DNA of 64,000 bases from CAYNHF01 sp964397045 (lineage in GTDB: Bacteria > Actinomycetota > Acidimicrobiia > Spongiisociales > UBA5794), in the NCBI GenBank assembly GCA_964397045.1, contig CAYNHF010000032.1, forward strand, positions 1-64,000, given 5' to 3'. Numbering within the stretch: position 1 is the first letter of the stretch; each line of letters starts with the position of its first letter. This document shows, piece after piece, positions 53,562 to 60,408 of this stretch. Both the position numbers and the translations under genes were made by a program. A model generated the notes under the pieces. The model was not told the DNA's origin, made no database searches, and saw nothing but the letters and a program-made list of their open reading frames with translations.

Positions 53562-53995
53562 CCCCGGAGGCAGCACGAGTTCTCCTCGAGAAGGTTACGG
53601 AGGAGTGGGTTGCCGACCCCGATTCGGATGCAGTTTGGGCCGGCGAGCATGAAGGACGGTGGGGGATTCGCCTCCGGCAGCATGTCAGAGATGCCACCAC
53701 GATCTGGTTCGACGTCGGCGCACTCACCATCGGCCTCTCTGCCTACCTCCTCCCTGCTCCACCCCGTCATGCAGCCGAGGTCTACCGGCAGGCACTGCGC
53801 CGCAACCTCACGGCATGGCCGGCGACGGCGGCGCTCGATCCAGAAGGGAACCTCAGCATCGTGAGCCGGATACCGCTCACCGGCCTCGATCGGGGAGCGA
53901 TCGATCGTGCCGTCGGCGCCGTCTACGAGCTGGTCGAGCTGTCCTTTCCTGCCATGATCCGCGCCGGGTTTGATTCGCGCGAAAAATCGGGCTGA
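53558..53995 (+). CDS. YbjN-like protein
   Basis: The 145-residue protein contains the secretion-chaperone-like fold of the YbjN family, with segments FDVGALTIGLSAYLLPAPP and VYRQALRRN, and ends with a hydrophobic helix. It overlaps the mshA stop by 4 nt, the position such proteins occupy in many actinobacteria. Function is unknown; a link to mycothiol or stress is inferred from neighbourhood. Confidence 0.78.
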   Translation: MTPEAARVLLEKVTEEWVADPDSDAVWAGEHEGRWGIRLRQHVRDATTIWFDVGALTIGLSAYLLPAPPRHAAEVYRQALRRNLTAWPATAALDPEGNLSIVSRIPLTGLDRGAIDRAVGAVYELVELSFPAMIRAGFDSREKSG

Positions 53996-54000
53996 GAAAG

Positions 54001-54056
54001 TTGTCGACAAGGGGTTGTGCACAACCGCCTGTGGATTGCTGTGGATCTGTGGATAC
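54001..54056. other. Cluster of DnaA-box-like repeats
   Basis: Five 9-mers resemble TTGTCCACA/TTATCCACA: TTGTCGACA (54001-54009), TTGTGCACA (54015-54023, palindromic with the next A), and on the other strand TGTGGATTG (54030-54038), TGTGGATCT (54040-54048) and TGTGGATAC (54048-54056). The last three are spaced 10 and 8 nt apart. No dnaA, dnaN or rpmH gene is near, so this may be a DnaA-titrating site rather than the origin. Confidence 0.45.
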
Positions 54057-54185
54057 CTTCTTCACACGAGGGTGAAGAGGACATAATTGGCAGTAGTTAG
54101 TCTCGATTACATGGTCGAAATGGGCTGCTTGCGAGCGAATCAGAGCCCTTGCATCCCGACAGACGGCTTCGTATGGTCGGCCGAA

Positions 54186-54262
54186 CAAGGCCCAAGGTGC
54201 TGGGAGTCCAAGACCTCGTTCGGGGAAGTGCGGGGAACGGCCCTCCGGTTCCTTGGGCCTTG
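54186..54262. repeat. 12-bp inverted repeat bounding a ~53-nt loop
   Basis: CAAGGCCCAAGG (54186-54197) is the exact reverse complement of CCTTGGGCCTTG (54251-54262). An inner GGAG (54203-54206) could pair with CTCC (54243-54246), giving a long interrupted hairpin. It lies 66 nt upstream of the next gene and could be a structured RNA leader, terminator or protein-binding site. Confidence 0.4.
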
Positions 54263-54328
54263 CCTAAGCAACGCCGGCACACTCACTCGGAACCCGCCGC
54301 TCGCGGCCGGTAACGTGCGTCTTCGATC

Positions 54329-54868
54329 ATGCCGACGCTGTCCGCCCTCCGCCTCCCCTTGCCATGGGATGAGTTCTCCCTGCCGAACCCACTTTTGACC
54401 CGATCCACCGTGCTGATGACCGGCGAGATCGGCTGGGGATGGGATGGCGGTGCCCCCGCGTTTTCGATCCCGCCGGTGAATCCCGTGGAAGGGACGGCAG
54501 TCGAAGGGTGGGATCTCGACCACGTCGTTTTGCTCGTACCGAACATCGACACCGCAGTCGACCGCATGGTGGAAGCCGGAACCTCGCCCCGGCTCCGGAT
54601 GCACGTTGGAGGAAGACCCGCTGCGTTCTTCAGGGTGGGACCGCTGCTGGAGGTGATTCAGTCGCCCGTGCGGGAGTCGGTGATCTACGGCGTTGCGCTG
54701 GCCACCGATGAGTCGCTCGAGGCGGTGGCCTTACGTTGGCGCAGCCTCGGTCGCGAAGTCGGCGATCCACATCCCGCGGTGCAGCCGGGGAGACGGATCA
54801 TGACCGTCCGCGCGACGGAAATCGGGTTCGCAGTGATGTCGCCGGATCGAGCGACGTCGGCCGATTGA
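54329..54868 (+). CDS. Glyoxalase-like (VOC fold) protein
   Basis: The 179-residue protein includes DLDHVVLLVPNIDTAVDRMVEAG, the first beta-alpha-beta module of the vicinal-oxygen-chelate fold, and the segment GPLLEVIQSP. The N-terminal ~50 residues (DEFSLPNPLLTRSTVL) are not part of the standard domain. Metal ligands of active glyoxalases are only partly evident (His in DLDHVV, Glu in LLEVIQ), so the reaction is unknown. ATG at 54329 gives the full-length product. It ends 1 nt from the convergent Clp1-like gene. Confidence 0.68.
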   Translation: MPTLSALRLPLPWDEFSLPNPLLTRSTVLMTGEIGWGWDGGAPAFSIPPVNPVEGTAVEGWDLDHVVLLVPNIDTAVDRMVEAGTSPRLRMHVGGRPAAFFRVGPLLEVIQSPVRESVIYGVALATDESLEAVALRWRSLGREVGDPHPAVQPGRRIMTVRATEIGFAVMSPDRATSAD

Positions 54869-54869
54869 C

Positions 54870-55778
54870 TCACACCCCGAACATGAGGTCGCGCAGCCGC
54901 ACCCGGGTGGTCTCGAATGTGTCGAGGTTGATCCGCAGCGACCCCAGACGCAGGCCCTCCATGACCTTGCCATGGTGGGTTGCGACTCGCAGCGTGTCTG
55001 CTTCGACCTCCAGGGCACCGAGACCGAGGCACCGCCCGGCTCCGTCCTGGATCCCCACGACCATGCTGTCGAGCTTGGCGAGATCGAACGCCTCGGGAAG
55101 TGTGGGAGCGAACACCGAGGGCTGCACCCGCCACCGCCCCATCGGCGCGACGAGCGCAGCCGCAAAGGATTCGATCCGTTTGGTGCGCTGCTCTACCGGA
55201 CCCTGGGGTTGGATGTCCGCAGGGATCTCTGCCTTGGCGACTCGCGCTCCGAGGAATCGTTGCAGCATGCCGATGGTGGGCTCGAGCTCGCTGCCGCGCT
55301 GGAGCGCGATCACCAGATTCGGGGCGCATAGTTCCATCAGGTGATACTTGAGCGTCTGCCCGACCACCCCGGAGACCACTCCGGTGGTGTCGAGTACCAC
55401 GTAGTCGGCCCCCGCCCTGGCAACATCGACGAGCGCCGCGGCAGCCACCACATGGGGCAACACAACACCCTGCGGTTGAGTCGACCCGACAAAACGTAGT
55501 TCGTCCGCCACGGACAACTCCCCAAAGTCGTCAGGACCTCTCACCCACTTCAATCCGACACACGCAGGAGGGCCGACCGTGGACACCCCGACGTCGGCAT
55601 CGACGAAAGCAGCCGAGAGCCCCGAGCCGATAGCGTCGGCGAGCAGAAACTTCGCGAGAGTGGTCTTGCCCGTGTCCGCAGCTCCGATGAGCATCACAAC
55701 GCCGGTCTGGCCCAGCACACGGGAACGCAGGGAGGCGAATGGCTCTCCGGCAGCAGGCACTACGGGCTCCTTCACCAA
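54870..55778 (-). CDS. Clp1/Grc3-like P-loop polynucleotide kinase
   Basis: The 302-residue protein has an N-terminal P-loop GAADTGKTT (about 32-40), a Walker-B-like FVDADVG, and YVVLDTTGVV, as in the Clp1/Grc3 RNA 5'-kinase family known from eukaryotic and archaeal RNA processing. A C-terminal beta-rich domain (GALEVEADTLRVATHHGKV) follows. Bacterial members are scattered and mostly uncharacterised. A 5'-OH RNA kinase role is plausible but unproven. The ATG at 55778 starts the protein; 48 nt separate it from the channel gene upstream on the same strand. Confidence 0.75.
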   Translation of the reverse strand: MVKEPVVPAAGEPFASLRSRVLGQTGVVMLIGAADTGKTTLAKFLLADAIGSGLSAAFVDADVGVSTVGPPACVGLKWVRGPDDFGELSVADELRFVGSTQPQGVVLPHVVAAAALVDVARAGADYVVLDTTGVVSGVVGQTLKYHLMELCAPNLVIALQRGSELEPTIGMLQRFLGARVAKAEIPADIQPQGPVEQRTKRIESFAAALVAPMGRWRVQPSVFAPTLPEAFDLAKLDSMVVGIQDGAGRCLGLGALEVEADTLRVATHHGKVMEGLRLGSLRINLDTFETTRVRLRDLMFGV

Positions 55779-55826
55779 CTCAGCAATGAGAGAACTCTAC
55801 CGGTGGCAGGCAGCCACGCAGCGGGA

Positions 55827-56921
55827 TCAGCGCGACTTTGCCCCGAAGCGTCTGATGCGGGGCCGGTTGTGCCTCGGTCCCGACCGATCTGCAGTCCACG
55901 GGGCGTACGGCGCCATCGTGATCTCCGCCAGCGCGAGGAGCACGGTGTCGTAGTTCACCCGCCAGCCGGAGTAATCCCGCCATGCCTGGTCCCGATCTGC
56001 CAGTACCGGCACTCCCGCTTCAGCAAGCTCGTCCAGCGCTGCGTCGAACTCCCCGCGGGTGATGCTGATCGGATCGGAGGGGTCGGGGTCAGGGTCGTAG
56101 GTGATCCCGAAGAAGTCCGCGATCGAACGTAGCGCGAGGTACCCGGCCCTGATGCAGACCCCCTTTGGGCCCTGCATCGATCGATCATCGACCGCAGCAG
56201 CCATGAGCGAAGCCGAGTCGAGGATCGTACCTGCGGCGGTGACCCACGACCGTGCGGATGAAGGTGACCGGAAGAACACGAGCGCGGCGTAGCTGGTGTG
56301 GCTCTCTTCGAGCTCGTTGAACCACCGTTCCCACTCGAGCCAGGTGGCGTCCAGGTCTTCCAGCCAACCGATGCGGTAGTGACGAATGATGAACTCGACG
56401 GCCGATGGTGGCGATCCGGCCCGCACTTCGAGAAGTGCGACCTCTGCCTCCCGACGCGAGAACGCCTGATACATAGAAGGGAGGTAGGTAATCATCAGCG
56501 TGAGAGTGAAGAGGCCCAGGCCGGCCTCGGTGAAGGCCAGGGTCCGTTGCAGGGTCGAGTCTGCCGGGGCAAAACCGAGTGTGGTGATGGAAGACCCCGA
56601 CAGGTGATACGCGTCTGCGAGATTCCAGGGCTCGACGGCAAGGAACATGAGCGTATATCCGATCGCAATGAGAGTGAACCAGGTGGCTGCCATCAACACC
56701 AGCGTGATCGGGGCGTACATCGCCATGGTGCGGTCGCGAACCTCGTAACTGCGGCTCTCGCGAGCGACGAGGTCGAACACCGCACGTACCGTCCGGAACA
56801 CCCCACGCGACAGCATCGACTGACCGCTGCGGGGAAGGATCACCATCTTGATCGCCGCGATCACCGTCATGATGACCAGCGCGACGCCGACCAGGAATAC
56901 GAGAATCTGGAGAACGACCAC
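55827..56921 (-). CDS. Two-helix potassium-channel-like membrane protein
   Basis: The 364-residue protein has an N-terminal helix (about 3-25), a pair of helices around 70-95 and 130-150, and between them a pore-loop segment LSGSSITTLGFAPADS. TTLGF replaces the canonical TVGYG filter, so K+ selectivity is doubtful. A ~200-residue cytoplasmic C-terminal region with many charged residues follows (WLEDLDATWLEWERWFNELE). I place it in the ion-channel (Ion_trans_2) family with an unknown ligand domain. Confidence 0.72.
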   Translation of the reverse strand: MVVLQILVFLVGVALVIMTVIAAIKMVILPRSGQSMLSRGVFRTVRAVFDLVARESRSYEVRDRTMAMYAPITLVLMAATWFTLIAIGYTLMFLAVEPWNLADAYHLSGSSITTLGFAPADSTLQRTLAFTEAGLGLFTLTLMITYLPSMYQAFSRREAEVALLEVRAGSPPSAVEFIIRHYRIGWLEDLDATWLEWERWFNELEESHTSYAALVFFRSPSSARSWVTAAGTILDSASLMAAAVDDRSMQGPKGVCIRAGYLALRSIADFFGITYDPDPDPSDPISITRGEFDAALDELAEAGVPVLADRDQAWRDYSGWRVNYDTVLLALAEITMAPYAPWTADRSGPRHNRPRIRRFGAKSR

Positions 56922-56998
56922 GGCGCCAGACTAGAAAGACGGACGGAGCGGTGTCGCGGATGCCCGGGCTCTAGGGTGCATGCGGACTGGAGGAAGCG

Positions 56999-57592
56999 AT
57001 GCCGTACATCGACGAAATCCCGCCCGAAGCTGCAACGGGCGTCGCAGCCCGCGAGTACGGCAAGGCAATGCGGAGGGCGGGGCGCGTGTGGAACATCGTC
57101 TCCATCATGAGCCCAAACGGCGAAGCGATGCGCGATTCGATGCGTTTCTACGGCACGATCATGTTCGGCGATTCACCGCTGACCCGCAGCCATCGAGAGA
57201 TGATTGCTGTGGTGACCTCGCAGATCAACGAGTGCGTCTATTGAACCCAGGCGCACTTACACGATCTCCGGTCGGAGATCGCATCAGACCTGGGGCTCAG
57301 CGACTCAGACGGTGAGGCGCTCGTAGACAGATTTGCCGCAGACTGGCGAACGGCGGGGCTCGACGCGCAGACGCACGGCCTGCTCGATTTCAGCACCAAA
57401 CTGACGGCGACGCCCGCCGCGATGCGAAGGGGAGACGTCGATGCGCTCCTTGCACTCGGCTGGGATGACAGGGCGGTGCACGACACCACCCAGGTCTGCG
57501 CGTACTTCAACTACATCAATCGCATCGCAGATGCGCTCGGTGTCCACCCCGAGGACTGGATGGATCTCGCTGGCCGTCCTTTGCAGGACTGA
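56999..57592 (+). CDS. AhpD-family (CMD fold) peroxidase-like selenoprotein, CxxU
   Basis: Frame one is open to TGA at 57242-57244 and then for 115 further codons to TGA at 57590, giving 197 residues, the usual length of AhpD-related peroxidase-like proteins. Reading TGA as Sec82 gives INECVYU-TQAHLHDL. Relative to M. tuberculosis AhpD (Glu118, Cys130, Cys133, His137) the residues are Glu67, Cys79, Sec82 and His86 with identical spacings. The conserved C-terminal QVCAYFNYINRIADALGV is intact. A SECIS-like hairpin begins 17 nt after the TGA. It would reduce peroxides or serve as a thiol/selenol reductant. If the genome lacks selABCD, this is instead a pseudogene from a single Cys-to-stop change. 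Confidence 0.8.
57262..57281 (+). promoter_or_regulatory. Candidate bacterial SECIS hairpin
   Basis: CGATCTCC (57262-57269) pairs perfectly with GGAGATCG (57274-57281) around a GGUC tetraloop. The loop begins 25 nt after the UGA, within the 16-37 nt used for bacterial SECIS models, and its first base is G, as required; E. coli fdhF also exposes GGUC in its apical loop. No clear bulged U is visible. Confidence 0.65.
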
Positions 57593-57660
57593 CGGCTCCT
57601 TGCGACCTCCTATCGTGAAGCGCGAGGTAGCCGACATCGACCGCCTGGAAAGGAGTCCCC

Positions 57661-58347
57661 ATGCACATCCAGATCGACGACCGCCCGTCGTATGCCATCG
57701 CCAAAGTGACGCTCGATCCCGCTGAGGAGATCGTCGCCGAGGGTGGCGCCATGGTGGCGATGACCCAAGGTTTCGAACTCGAGACCAAGGCTCGCGGCGG
57801 GTTTCTGAAATCGATCGCCCGGTCTACTTTCGGAGGCGAGAGCTTCTTCATGAACACCTTCAAGGCACCGGGGTCCGGGGGGACGGTGCGGCTGGCTCCC
57901 GCGCTGCCCGGCGACATGCTCGTCCTCGAAATGGCTGGGGAGCAGATCATGGTTCAGTCGGGCGGGTTCATCGCGTCGAGTCCTGCGCTGGAGGTCGAGA
58001 CCAAATGGAGCGGCGCCAAGACGTTTTTCGCCAGTGAAGGTCTGATCATGCTCAGGGTTTCCGGGACCGGGAACCTGATTGTGGCTGCCTACGGAGCGAT
58101 CGAGGAGATCGAACTCGGCCCCGGTGAGACATTCACCGTTGATACCGGCCACCTCGTCACATTCACCTCAGACATCGGTTTCCGAGTGCGCAAGGTCGGA
58201 GGATGGAAGAGCACACTGTTCAGCGGCGAAGGCCTCGTGGTCGATTTGACGGGACCCGGCAAGCTCACCCTCCAGACGAGGAGCCAGGACGCATTCCTGG
58301 GCTGGTTGATTCCACAACTGCCTTCCCAGAACACCAGCAGCGGGTGA
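57661..58347 (+). CDS. AIM24/TIGR00266-family protein
   Basis: The 228-residue all-beta protein has the family segments LDPAEEIVAEGGAMVAMTQG, GGESFFMNTFKAPGSGG and the C-terminal GEGLVVDLTGPGKLTLQTRS. The TIGR00266/AIM24 family is widespread in bacteria and mitochondria with no settled biochemical function. A strong AAAGGAG 6-7 nt upstream of ATG 57661 fixes the start. It follows the selenoprotein-type gene by 68 nt. Confidence 0.88.
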   Translation: MHIQIDDRPSYAIAKVTLDPAEEIVAEGGAMVAMTQGFELETKARGGFLKSIARSTFGGESFFMNTFKAPGSGGTVRLAPALPGDMLVLEMAGEQIMVQSGGFIASSPALEVETKWSGAKTFFASEGLIMLRVSGTGNLIVAAYGAIEEIELGPGETFTVDTGHLVTFTSDIGFRVRKVGGWKSTLFSGEGLVVDLTGPGKLTLQTRSQDAFLGWLIPQLPSQNTSSG

Positions 58348-58359
58348 CTGGCACCACCC

Positions 58360-58375
58360 GACCGGTCGACCGGTC
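58360..58375. repeat. Perfect 16-bp palindrome
   Basis: GACCGGTCGACCGGTC at 58360-58375 is its own reverse complement, and also two tandem copies of GACCGGTC. It lies 12 nt after the AIM24-like gene and 70 nt before the flavoprotein gene, where it could serve as an operator or as a compact hairpin. Confidence 0.4.
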
Positions 58376-58444
58376 CGGTAGAGCGTCGCGACGGCGCTCC
58401 GCGAACGTATGTCCAACACGAGCCAACTGCTTAGGGTGGACGAC

Positions 58445-59653
58445 ATGAACCAGATACCCGTAGCCGTCGTCGGTGCCGGCCAGGCCGGCCTGTCGTGCAG
58501 CTACTGGCTGGCACGCCGCGGGATCGACCATGTGCTGTTGGAGCGCGGCAGCACCGCAGACTCGTGGCGGAGTCGCTGGGATTCGTTCTGCCTGGTGACG
58601 CCGAACTGGACCTTGAACCTGCCCGGCTTCCCGTACGACGGGAACGACCCGGACGGGTTCATTCCGCGCGACGAAATCGTCAACTACGTAGAGCGATATC
58701 GGGCGTTCCTCGGCGCACCCGTCCTCGACGCTACCGAGGTCACCCGACTGAGCCGGGAGGTGGATGGCTGGCGGATCATGACGGACGCAGACACGTGGAC
58801 CGCAGCGGCGGTGATCGTAGCCACCGGAACGTTCCCCTTCCCCTCGACTCCGCCGCAGGCCGCATCACTCCACCGCGACATCCATCAGCTCCACAGCGCC
58901 GATTACCGCAGACCGGTAGACCTCCCCCCTGGGGGAGTGCTGGTGGTGGGAAGCGGTCAATCCGGAGCTCAGATCGTTGACGATCTCGTCATCGCGGGGC
59001 GGGACGTATGGTTCTCAATCGGCCGGTCGGGGTGGGCGCCAAGGCGATTCCGAGGGAAGGACACGACCTACTGGATGAAGCAGGCCGGTTTCATGAAGAT
59101 GCCCATCGCAGACCCCGCCATGCGGGATCGGCCGAGCCTCACGGTCTCTGGAAGAGACGGCGGAAAGGACCTGAATCTGAGAGCGTTCGGGCGGCAAGGC
59201 GTCCAGCTCGTCGGACGGGTCATCGAGGCAGACGGCGCATTGATACGACTCAGTGACGACGTGGCAACCACATTGGATGCCGCCGATGCCGTCGCCGACG
59301 AGCTTCTGGGATTCCTGAATCAATACATCGAAGACAACGAAATCGAGGCTCCGCCGGCGGACACTGAAGTCATCGACTGGGCGCCCCGGTCGACACCCAC
59401 CGAGCTCGACCTCGACTCGCCCGGAATCCGCTCGGTCGTGTGGGCCACCGGCTACCACTACGACTTCTCCTGGATCGAGGCCGACATCTTCGACAATCGC
59501 GGATATCCCAACCAGGAGCGCGGGGTGACACCTGCGGCAGGGCTCTACTTCATCGGCCTCCACGGCATGTACACCGCGGGATCCGGCCTCTTCTCCGGCG
59601 TCGGGGCGGACGCCGAGCACATCGTCGATCACCTCGCGGCTGCCGACGCGTAG
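58445..59653 (+). CDS. FAD-dependent monooxygenase-like flavoprotein (CzcO/FMO type)
   Basis: The 402-residue protein has an N-terminal FAD motif AVVGAGQAGLSCSYWLARRG, a second Rossmann motif VLVVGSGQSGAQIVDDL for NAD(P)H, and the VWATGY segment typical of flavin-containing monooxygenase-like proteins. An aromatic-rich RSRWDSFCLVTPNWTLNLPG loop follows the first motif. The oxidised substrate is unknown. ATG at 58445 was chosen; an upstream ATG at 58409 would add 12 residues. Confidence 0.85.
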   Translation: MNQIPVAVVGAGQAGLSCSYWLARRGIDHVLLERGSTADSWRSRWDSFCLVTPNWTLNLPGFPYDGNDPDGFIPRDEIVNYVERYRAFLGAPVLDATEVTRLSREVDGWRIMTDADTWTAAAVIVATGTFPFPSTPPQAASLHRDIHQLHSADYRRPVDLPPGGVLVVGSGQSGAQIVDDLVIAGRDVWFSIGRSGWAPRRFRGKDTTYWMKQAGFMKMPIADPAMRDRPSLTVSGRDGGKDLNLRAFGRQGVQLVGRVIEADGALIRLSDDVATTLDAADAVADELLGFLNQYIEDNEIEAPPADTEVIDWAPRSTPTELDLDSPGIRSVVWATGYHYDFSWIEADIFDNRGYPNQERGVTPAAGLYFIGLHGMYTAGSGLFSGVGADAEHIVDHLAAADA

Positions 59654-59706
59654 CCGACCGCGGCAAGATGTAGACGTCATGCCAACGACCGACGGGGTTT
59701 CCTTCT

Positions 59707-60408
59707 CTAAGGCGCGTACACCTCGTCCAACCACGCCGAGAAGAAGCGCCGGGCTGCGTCGCGTGACCGGCCGGCAGTTGCACGGAGGTCTTCGAGGATC
59801 GCCTCCCCGTCTGCCCCCGACTCAGCGAGCATCACCCGACCAACCGACATCCCGAACCACTCCGCGGCGACGTCACAGTCGATCTCCGGATGGGTCTGGA
59901 CGCCGATGCTGCGACCGATCCGATACGCCTGGGGGTAGTCGACGGTGGAATACAGCAGTTCGGCACCGGAAGGCAGCTCGAACGTGTCGCGATGAAAGCT
60001 GAGCTGCGGGGCAACGAGTTGATCGATCACCGGATCCGGACGTTCGTCTCGCGGTTCGAACCGCACGACCGCGGCCTCAACTCGCGGCGCCGGGTATGCC
60101 CTGCCTCCCGTGGCTTCCGCCAGGAGTTGGGAACCCAGGCAGATTCCCAACACGGGAATCGCAGCCGCGGTGGCCGCCCCTAGTAGCTCCATCTCTGCCG
60201 TCAGGTAGGGGTACTCATCCGTGTCGTAGGCACCCATTTCGCCGCCGAGCGACACGATCCCGGCCCAATGCGCTCCTCCGAGCCCCGGCACGGGTTCACC
60301 GAGGTCAAGCCGGGCCACGACGTGCGGCACACTCCGGGCCACGAGCACCTCACCCAACACCCCTGGAGTCACCTCTTCCCCATGTTGCAGAACCAGCACG
60401 GGACGCAT
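59707..60408 (-). CDS. Class I glutamine amidotransferase-like protein
   Basis: The 233-residue protein carries the triad of class I glutamine amidotransferases: nucleophile Cys in GICLGSQLLAEA, and the His/Glu pair in GVQTHPEID. Closest in layout are GMP-synthase-like or gamma-glutamyl-hydrolase-like GATase1 proteins. The specific acceptor is unknown. Its ATG at 60408 overlaps the stop of the acyl-CoA synthetase gene by 1 nt, so the pair is co-transcribed. Confidence 0.87.
   Translation of the reverse strand: MRPVLVLQHGEEVTPGVLGEVLVARSVPHVVARLDLGEPVPGLGGAHWAGIVSLGGEMGAYDTDEYPYLTAEMELLGAATAAAIPVLGICLGSQLLAEATGGRAYPAPRVEAAVVRFEPRDERPDPVIDQLVAPQLSFHRDTFELPSGAELLYSTVDYPQAYRIGRSIGVQTHPEIDCDVAAEWFGMSVGRVMLAESGADGEAILEDLRATAGRSRDAARRFFSAWLDEVYAP

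Larger units (their letters stand above)
53996..54328. other. Non-coding region with DnaA-box-like cluster and long inverted repeat
   Basis: This 333-nt gap between ybjN and the glyoxalase-like gene holds five DnaA-box-like 9-mers within 56 nt (54001-54056) and a perfect 12-bp inverted repeat (54186-54197 / 54251-54262). A frame from 54087 to 54398 is present but lacks a good start and any recognisable protein motif, so I treat it as non-coding. Confidence 0.6.

Noticed and set aside
54001..54056. Chromosomal origin oriC
   Set aside because: DnaA-box-like sites are present but there is no AT-rich unwinding element, dnaA, dnaN or rpmH nearby, so I report only a box cluster.
54087..54398. 103-residue plus-strand ORF in the 54-kb spacer
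   Set aside because: No ribosome-binding site or recognisable motif; it crosses the inverted repeat and overlaps the start of the glyoxalase-like gene.
57242..57244. TGA ending a short 81-residue ORF as the real end of the AhpD-like gene
   Set aside because: The downstream frame is long, has normal codon use and conserved family residues, and the TGA falls exactly on a catalytic Cys with a SECIS-like hairpin, so read-through as Sec is better supported.
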